Source: Solibacteraceae bacterium (GTDB taxonomy: Bacteria > Acidobacteriota > Terriglobia > Bryobacterales > Bryobacteraceae). Taken from it: a DNA stretch of 36,846 bases. Location of the stretch: contig JAJPJX010000203.1 of NCBI GenBank assembly GCA_021324015.1, positions 1 through 36,846 on the forward strand, in the 5' to 3' direction. This document shows, one piece after another, positions 32,071 through 36,846 of the stretch. Under the pieces are notes generated by a model, which worked only from the letters and a program-made list of their open reading frames with translations, was not told the origin of the DNA and did no database searches. Position 1 is the first letter of the stretch. Each line of letters opens with the position of its first letter. Made by a program: the position numbers and the translations under genes.

Positions 32071-32096
32071 TGACCGCCGCATCCCTTGACAATGAC
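32066..32096 (+). repeat. 9-base direct repeat in divergent intergenic region
   Basis: GACAATGAC occurs at 32066-32074 and again at 32088-32096, 22 bases apart (about two helical turns), between the divergent enolase-superfamily and GH42-like B genes. The first copy overlaps the -35 of the minus-strand promoter, and the second contains TTGACA (32086-32091), a possible plus-strand -35. It could be a regulator site or chance. Confidence 0.4.
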
Positions 32097-32131
32097 TCGC
32101 AAAGCGGAAACACTCTCGAAGGAGGAACAGG

Positions 32132-34225
32132 GTGATCCGTGGATCGGGCAGGCGCGCGTTTATCCGGAGCGTGATCTTACAGGCAGGCGCCATCCCTGCC
32201 GTCTTCGGAGGGCAACCCGGGAAGAACGCCGCGGGGATTCCCTTGATTGCCTTTCGTATCGGGGTGCCGCTTTGGCAGACCGATGAGCGTTTCGACGCGC
32301 TGCTGGATTTTTTCCGCCGCCAGCCGGGCGCCGTGGATGAGCTGGCCTTCTTCACTTCGGCCACCCACCCGCCTCTGCCGGTGGAGGAGATGCGCCGCCG
32401 CGCCGCGCGTTTGGGCGAGCTCCTGCCGCGCGTGCGCCGCGAGGGCATGCAGGCCGGCATCAACGTGCTCGCCACCATCGGCCATCACAATGAAAACCTG
32501 CCGAACTCGCTCCAGGAACCGTGGCAGCGCATCATGGATCCCTCCGGAAGCATTGTGCGGGGCACGCTTTGCCCCGCCCACCCGGAAACGCTGGCCTACG
32601 TCCGCGCCATTTACACCTGCATGGCGGACGCCGGCCCGGACTTCCTCTGGGTGGACGACGATGTGCGGCTCCAGGGGCACGGCGCGGTGCGCTTCGGCTG
32701 CTTCTGCGATCTGTGCGTGCGGCGGTTCTCCGAAGAAAGCGGCGCCTCCTGGACGCGGGAAAAGCTGGTGGCCGCGTTCGGCGCGGGGCCTTTGGAAGAG
32801 CGCCTGGCCCTGCGCCGCCGGTGGCTGGAGCACAACCGCACGGTCATCGATACGCTGCTCCGCAACATCGAGGAGACCGTGCACCGGGTGAAGCCGGAGC
32901 TGCCGCTCGGCTTCATGACGGGGGACCGGTTTTATGAGGGCTATGCTTTTGCGCGGTGGGCCAGGACGTTGTCCGGGCCAGGCCGCGCTCCCGTACGCTG
33001 GCGTCCGGGCGGCGGATTCTATTCCGACGAAACCCTGCTCGGCCTGGTGGACAAAGCCCACGCCATCGGACGCCAGACGGCGGCGCTGCCTCCCGAGGTG
33101 CGCATCGTCGAATCGGAGTTGGAGAACTTTCCGTATCAGCGGCTGCGGAAAAGCGCGCAGACCACCGTCCTGGAGGCCGCCGCGCACATGGCTGCCGGGG
33201 CCACCGGCACGGCCTTCAATGTCCTCACCATGTACAAGGACCCGTTGGAGGAATATGTGCCGCTCTATCGCCGGATCAGCCAGTGGCGTCCCTTCTACAA
33301 AGAACTCCAATCCGCCCTGGGACGCAGCCCGGTGCAGGGAGTCTGGCCCGCGTGGAACCAGGATTTGTTCAGCGCGGTGAACGTGGATGGCGCCTGGCTG
33401 GAACCGGGAAAATCGCCGCTTTCCGCGCCGTACGTCCTGGCAGAAATCGGAATTCCCCTGTGCTATGATCGCGCCGCCCGCACGGCCACGGCGTTGGCGG
33501 GGTCCGCAGTGTTCGCCTTCACTCGGGAGGAGTTGCAAGAGATCTTCCGCGGCGGCGTGCTGATGGATGCGGAAGCCTGGCAGGCGCTGGAACGTCTGGG
33601 GCTGGCCAGGTGGACGGGTGTCCGGGCGCTCGAGAACGTGGACCACGATGCCACCGAGGTGCTTGCGCCAAGCCCCATCAACGGGCGGTTTGCGGGCTGG
33701 TCGCGGGATTGCCGGCAATCCTTCTGGTGGGAGCGCGCCTACCGCCTGGTCCCGCACGACAACTCCACGGAAATCCTGGCGCGCATGGCCGATTATGGCA
33801 ACCGGGACTTGGGGCCGTGCATGACGGCGTTCACCAATGAATTGGGCGGGCGGGTCGTGCTGGCCGGCTACTACCCCTGGTCCCAGATCCACAGTCTGCC
33901 GAAATCGTCTCAGCTCAAGGCCATCTGCGAGTGGCTGAGCCGCGGCCGGCTCCCCGCGGTCGTGGAGTCGTTCGCCAAGGTGGTGATCTGGTCGCGCGAG
34001 GAAACCGGCGGCAGGCAATCTCTGGTCCTGCTCAACGCCTCGCTCGATCCGCTGGAAAGCCTGTCCCTGCGCGTGCGGAGCGGAGCGCAGCGCTTCCTCC
34101 ACATCCCGGCCGATGGCTCGCGGCGGGAACTTGCCAGCGAACGGCTGGCCTACCAGGCAGGTCACGTCCGTGTGGTTCTCCCTGGTCTGGCGCCCTGGTC
34201 GGTGCACCTGGTGAAAGAGGCATAG
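32132..34225 (+). CDS. Tat-exported GH42-like TIM-barrel protein of unknown function (B)
   Basis: A 697-residue protein starting with GTG at 32132, preceded by AAGGAGG (32119-32125) at 6 bases. The N-terminus GRRAFIRSVILQAGAIPAVF is a twin-arginine signal. The barrel carries WVDDDVRL (D175-D177) followed by C190-F-C192-x2-C195 and RRFSEESG, a GH42-type zinc loop. D-D-D stands where the glycosidase has D-N-E. RIVESELENF (E327, E329, E331), followed by an AAHMAAGATGTAFNVL stretch, resembles the GH42 nucleophile region. Residues ~430-560 are a degenerate middle domain and the C-terminus is beta-rich. It shares architecture with protein A at 27450 but is only distantly similar. It is convergent with the rhaT-like gene, 9 bases between stops. 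Confidence 0.72.
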   Translation: MIRGSGRRAFIRSVILQAGAIPAVFGGQPGKNAAGIPLIAFRIGVPLWQTDERFDALLDFFRRQPGAVDELAFFTSATHPPLPVEEMRRRAARLGELLPRVRREGMQAGINVLATIGHHNENLPNSLQEPWQRIMDPSGSIVRGTLCPAHPETLAYVRAIYTCMADAGPDFLWVDDDVRLQGHGAVRFGCFCDLCVRRFSEESGASWTREKLVAAFGAGPLEERLALRRRWLEHNRTVIDTLLRNIEETVHRVKPELPLGFMTGDRFYEGYAFARWARTLSGPGRAPVRWRPGGGFYSDETLLGLVDKAHAIGRQTAALPPEVRIVESELENFPYQRLRKSAQTTVLEAAAHMAAGATGTAFNVLTMYKDPLEEYVPLYRRISQWRPFYKELQSALGRSPVQGVWPAWNQDLFSAVNVDGAWLEPGKSPLSAPYVLAEIGIPLCYDRAARTATALAGSAVFAFTREELQEIFRGGVLMDAEAWQALERLGLARWTGVRALENVDHDATEVLAPSPINGRFAGWSRDCRQSFWWERAYRLVPHDNSTEILARMADYGNRDLGPCMTAFTNELGGRVVLAGYYPWSQIHSLPKSSQLKAICEWLSRGRLPAVVESFAKVVIWSREETGGRQSLVLLNASLDPLESLSLRVRSGAQRFLHIPADGSRRELASERLAYQAGHVRVVLPGLAPWSVHLVKEA

Positions 34226-34234
34226 CCCGGCGCC

Positions 34235-35239
34235 TTAACGGTTGCCGGCGGCGAGAATTACCGTCGCGCAGGCCAGCAGCGCCAAGCCGGCGTACAGCGT
34301 GCGGAGCGCGCCGGCAGGGGCGGCCTTCCATTCCCCGGTGAGGACGCCGGAAACATTGGCGCTCATAATGTTGAAGATCTGGAAAAGGCCCCATCCGAGC
34401 GAAAGGCCGAACACGCCGACGTACACCGCGGCCACGCCGTAGATAGCCATGGCGCCCATCCACAACGCGCCCATCAGCGCGGCCAGGCCGGCTTCCCTGC
34501 CCCAAGGGCCGCGAAAGGCGCCCCACGTGTGATTGCGGAACAGCAGATAGATGCTGTACGCCAGGTTCGGCAACAGGCCGCCGGCCAGGCCGACGGGCCA
34601 GACCGCGTATCCGGCGCGGGTGGAGGGCACTCCCAGCCGCACGGCGCGTTCGGCGATGTCCTGGCCGAAGGCAAAGGAGTAGTTCACCATGGGCGCCATC
34701 AGCCCGCACGCCACCGCCATGACCAGGGCGAAGGCGTACCCGCCGCCGCGCGAGGCCGGCTGCTTTTGCTCGCGCTGGCGGCCCGCCCGCGCCGATACGA
34801 TCACGCCCGCCACCATGACCGCCAGTCCGCACAGGACCAGCGCCCCCCGCGGTGTGACGAGCACCGCGCGGTTCTTGAAGAACAGCGGCACTAGCGTCCC
34901 GAACAACGAGCCCAGGCCGATGATGATCGCGCATCCCAGCGCCAGGCCGAGGCGCGCGATAGAGAGTCCGAACAGCACCTGGGCAATTCCCCACCCCATG
35001 CCCAGCGCGCACGGCAGCAGCCACTGGCCAATGCTCAGCCCGCGGTAGATCTCCACCAAATCGCCGGCCAGCAGCAACGCCAGGCTCCACGGCAACACGA
35101 CCAAAGAGACGAGGCTGAAGACCAGCCAGGTGTTCTCCCAGTGCCAGCGCCGGGCGAATTTCATCGGCAACATGCAGTTGCCCGCCATGACTCCCGCGAC
35201 CAGGATCATCGCAAGCCCACCGAGCAGCGCGGCGGACAT
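34235..35239 (-). CDS. rhaT: L-rhamnose/proton symporter family permease
   Basis: A 334-residue RhaT-family inner-membrane permease with about ten hydrophobic helices. E. coli RhaT (344 residues) imports L-rhamnose with a proton. Family-like segments are GVMAGNCMLPMKFARRWHWENTW (~16-38), GMGWGIAQVLFGLSI (~81-95), CGLMAPMVNYSFAFGQ (~184-199) and IFNIMSANVSGVLTGEWK near the end. The ATG at 35237-35239 has GAGGAAT about 7 bases upstream. Its neighbours are sugar-processing homologues, which suits uptake of a deoxy-sugar or a similar monosaccharide; rhamnose itself is an inference from the family. No rhamnose kinase, isomerase or aldolase gene is in view. Confidence 0.87.
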   Translation of the reverse strand: MSAALLGGLAMILVAGVMAGNCMLPMKFARRWHWENTWLVFSLVSLVVLPWSLALLLAGDLVEIYRGLSIGQWLLPCALGMGWGIAQVLFGLSIARLGLALGCAIIIGLGSLFGTLVPLFFKNRAVLVTPRGALVLCGLAVMVAGVIVSARAGRQREQKQPASRGGGYAFALVMAVACGLMAPMVNYSFAFGQDIAERAVRLGVPSTRAGYAVWPVGLAGGLLPNLAYSIYLLFRNHTWGAFRGPWGREAGLAALMGALWMGAMAIYGVAAVYVGVFGLSLGWGLFQIFNIMSANVSGVLTGEWKAAPAGALRTLYAGLALLACATVILAAGNR

Positions 35240-35267
35240 GCGTTAATTCCTCGCTGCCCCCTGCATG

Positions 35268-35297
35268 GAGTGGATACGCCTCTCGCGTAACCCACTC
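35268..35297 (-). promoter_or_regulatory. Imperfect dyad overlapping the rhaT promoter (candidate operator)
   Basis: The arms GAGTGG-A-TACGC (35268-35279) and GCGTA-AC-CCACTC (35285-35297) pair in 11 positions around a 5-base centre. In the rhaT direction the dyad begins inside the -10 hexamer and covers the predicted transcription start, the classic place for a repressor site. A leader hairpin is the alternative. Confidence 0.55.
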
Positions 35298-35322
35298 TAC
35301 GATGCCGCACCGGTTTTGACAA
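35294..35322 (-). promoter_or_regulatory. Promoter of rhaT-like gene
   Basis: On the minus strand TTGTCA (35322-35317) and TAGAGT (35299-35294) are 17 bases apart. The predicted start near 35287 leaves a leader of about 48 bases containing the inner part of the dyad. Confidence 0.55.
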
Positions 35323-35346
35323 CCGCTCCGCACGCCGCGGTCCGGG

Positions 35347-35375
35347 TTGACAGGGCGCTTGGCTTGCCATATAAC
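35347..35375 (+). promoter_or_regulatory. Sigma70-type promoter of TonB-dependent receptor 3
   Basis: A perfect TTGACA (35347-35352) and TATAAC (35370-35375) are separated by 17 bases. The predicted start is near 35382, just before GGAGG (35389-35393), which is 7 bases from the GTG start at 35401. Confidence 0.8.
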
Positions 35376-35400
35376 TGTTCAGAAATTCGGAGGTCTTGCC

Positions 35401-36846
35401 GTGTCGCGAGTACATTGCCGGTACCACCATGTAGTTGTGGCTTTGGCCCTCATCAGCATGCCGTTGAGCATGCAGGGGCAGTACGGAGCGGGCGTGATCC
35501 TGGGAACCGTGACGGATCCCAGCAAAGCCGCCATCCCGGGTGTCCAGGTGACGGCTAAAAATCAGGCCACCGGAGAGACCCGCACTTTCCAAACCGACGC
35601 GCAGGGCAACTACCAGTTCAACGCCCTGCCCGCCGCCACCTACACGATCACCGCCACGGCGGCATCGTTCAAGACGGCCACCACTCCGAACGTGGTAGTG
35701 GCGGTAAACACGCAGACCCGTGTGGACCTGGTCATGGAACTTGGCTCGGTGAATGAAACCGTCGAGGTGCAGGCCACCACGCCGGCACTGCAAACCAACA
35801 CCGCTGCTTTGGGCACCGTGGTGAATAACCGGACGGTGCTGGAGCTGCCTTTGAACGCGCGCAACTTCTTCGACCTGGTGGCGCTCACTCCGGCGGCGGT
35901 CAAGGCGCCCAGCGGCAGCAGCGTGATGGACAACCGGGGCATCTCGATCGGCGGGACGCGCGTCAACTTCAGCACCTATGCGGACCTGGATGGCGTGGAT
36001 TTCACGGTAGAGAACGTGCACAATCCGGCCATCGCCCTCTCGATCGACGCCATTGCCGAATTCAAGGTGCAGGAGAACTTCATGGACGCCTCCTACGGGC
36101 ACGGCGCTTCCGCGATCAACCTGGTCACCAAGTCCGGCACCAACCAATTTCACGGTGTGGCGTATGAGTTCCTGCGCAACCGGGAGTTCCAGGCCGGACA
36201 GTTTTTCCGTCCCGCCACCGGGGCGCCGCGATTCACCTACAACCAGTTTGGCGTGGGCGTCGGCGGGCCGATCCGCAAGAACAAGTTGTTTTACTACGGT
36301 AATTACGAAGGTCGCCGGCGGCGCACGGGCATCATCCTGCAAGGCCTGGTCCCCACCACGGCGATGCAGCAGGGAGACTTTTCGCAGGTCAGCAAAACCA
36401 TCCTGGACCCCATGGCGAATAAGACGCCGTTCCCGGGCAACATCGTTCCCCAGTCCCGCTTCGACCCGCTGGCCTCCAAGATGCTCCAGTTCTTCCCGGC
36501 GCCCAACCTGGCGGGCCGCCCCGGCGTGAACTACCTGGTGACGCCGAGCGATCGCGAGCGGCGCGACCAGTTCACCACCCGCATCGACTACAAAGTCTCC
36601 GACAAGGGCAACCTGTTCGGGCGCTACTCGTTCGCCGACGATGCGCTGGTCAACGTTGCCTACCGCGTGGGGGACGGCCTGGTGCGGCCCGACCGCACGC
36701 AGCAAGTGGCCATCGGATACACCTACGTGGTGAGCCCCACGCTGATCAGCGAGACGCGCCTGGGCTTCACCAAGGCCTTCCTGGCCCGCCAGAGCGACGG
36801 CGACCGTTTCTCGCAGAACTATGCCGCCAATCTGGGCCTTAAGAAC
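35401..36846 (+). CDS. TonB-dependent receptor with carboxypeptidase-regulatory-like domain, 5' part (runs off window)
   Basis: 482 codons are visible with no stop up to the window end. GTG at 35401 opens a signal peptide (residues 1-~30, ending SMQGQYG), then the Ig-like module (GVILGTVTDPSKAAIPGV, then LGSVNETVEVQA). The plug follows (VLELPLNARNFFDLVALTP near 145; AEFKVQENFMDASYGHGASAINLVTKSGTNQFHG near 220-250), then the first barrel strands (VGGPIRKNKLFYYGNYEGRR). About 600-700 further residues are expected. GGAGG sits 7 bases upstream of the GTG, behind a strong promoter. It is the third receptor of this class here, divergent from the rhaT-like gene, and probably the outer-membrane door for that locus. 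The substrate is unknown. Confidence 0.88.
   Translation, partial: MSRVHCRYHHVVVALALISMPLSMQGQYGAGVILGTVTDPSKAAIPGVQVTAKNQATGETRTFQTDAQGNYQFNALPAATYTITATAASFKTATTPNVVVAVNTQTRVDLVMELGSVNETVEVQATTPALQTNTAALGTVVNNRTVLELPLNARNFFDLVALTPAAVKAPSGSSVMDNRGISIGGTRVNFSTYADLDGVDFTVENVHNPAIALSIDAIAEFKVQENFMDASYGHGASAINLVTKSGTNQFHGVAYEFLRNREFQAGQFFRPATGAPRFTYNQFGVGVGGPIRKNKLFYYGNYEGRRRRTGIILQGLVPTTAMQQGDFSQVSKTILDPMANKTPFPGNIVPQSRFDPLASKMLQFFPAPNLAGRPGVNYLVTPSDRERRDQFTTRIDYKVSDKGNLFGRYSFADDALVNVAYRVGDGLVRPDRTQQVAIGYTYVVSPTLISETRLGFTKAFLARQSDGDRFSQNYAANLGLKN

Noticed and set aside
32177-34207. 676-codon open frame antisense to GH42-like B
   Set aside because: Composition is that of an antisense frame, no domain is recognisable, and the sense frame has a Tat signal and a Shine-Dalgarno.
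34235-35239. A complete rhamnose catabolic operon
   Set aside because: The transporter is convincing, but no isomerase, kinase or aldolase for rhamnose is seen, and the enolase-superfamily enzyme is exported.
35206-36705. 499-codon minus-strand open frame opposite the third receptor
   Set aside because: The plus strand has a promoter, Shine-Dalgarno, signal peptide and receptor motifs continuing to the window end; the minus frame has none.

Overview
The window is GC-rich, densely coded DNA that most resembles an acidobacterium of the Bryobacterales/Solibacter type. The pointers are very large TonB-dependent receptors with an N-terminal carboxypeptidase-regulatory-like module, a BlaI/M56-peptidase pair whose M56 protein carries the same module plus a TonB domain, a secreted DinB-like protein, Tat-exported enolase-superfamily and glycosidase-like proteins, and a RhaT-type transporter. 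The assignment is by family content and style only. I see no rRNA, tRNA or CRISPR array. No gene-free stretch exceeds about 160 bases; the first ~75-105 bases hold nothing I recognise.

Region 1 (1-1808): remains of an IS66-family element on the minus strand. tnpA and tnpB are complete, but the tnpC transposase is cut off before its third catalytic acidic residue. One terminal inverted repeat is visible, ending at 1808, 33 bases before eda.

Region 2 (1842-9264, plus strand): a tight housekeeping run of KDPG aldolase, a Trm112-like zinc protein, a GT9 glycosyltransferase, an MsbA-like ABC exporter, YicC, guanylate kinase (gmk), RNA polymerase omega (rpoZ), CoaBC and a family 4 uracil-DNA glycosylase. 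Several stops and starts overlap by 4 bases, so translational coupling is likely. It combines envelope glycolipid assembly and export, nucleotide and CoA supply, transcription and DNA repair.

Region 3 (9255-17272): a SixA-like phosphatase and a divergent secreted DinB-like protein, then two convergent giant outer-membrane receptors separated by a strong GC stem.

Region 4 (17408-26047, minus strand): blaI, then an M56 (BlaR1-like) peptidase whose C-terminal TonB domain is cut off by a one-base frameshift, then addB and addA, all co-directional with minimal gaps. Two near-identical dyads lie just upstream of blaI. The arrangement suggests that a membrane-protease/repressor pair shares a transcript with a double-strand-break helicase-nuclease.

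Region 5 (26168-36846): a type II NADH dehydrogenase, then a probable glycan or glycolipid locus. It holds two GH42-like exported proteins, a single-domain neutral-ceramidase-like enzyme, a Tat-exported mandelate racemase/muconate lactonizing enzyme homologue, a rhamnose/proton symporter-like permease with an operator-like dyad, and the start of a third giant TonB-dependent receptor that runs off the window.

Two promoter styles appear. The receptors and some others have -35/-10 pairs with 17-base spacers and good Shine-Dalgarno sequences. Several single genes have a -10-like hexamer only 7-9 bases before the start codon, which suggests leaderless transcripts.
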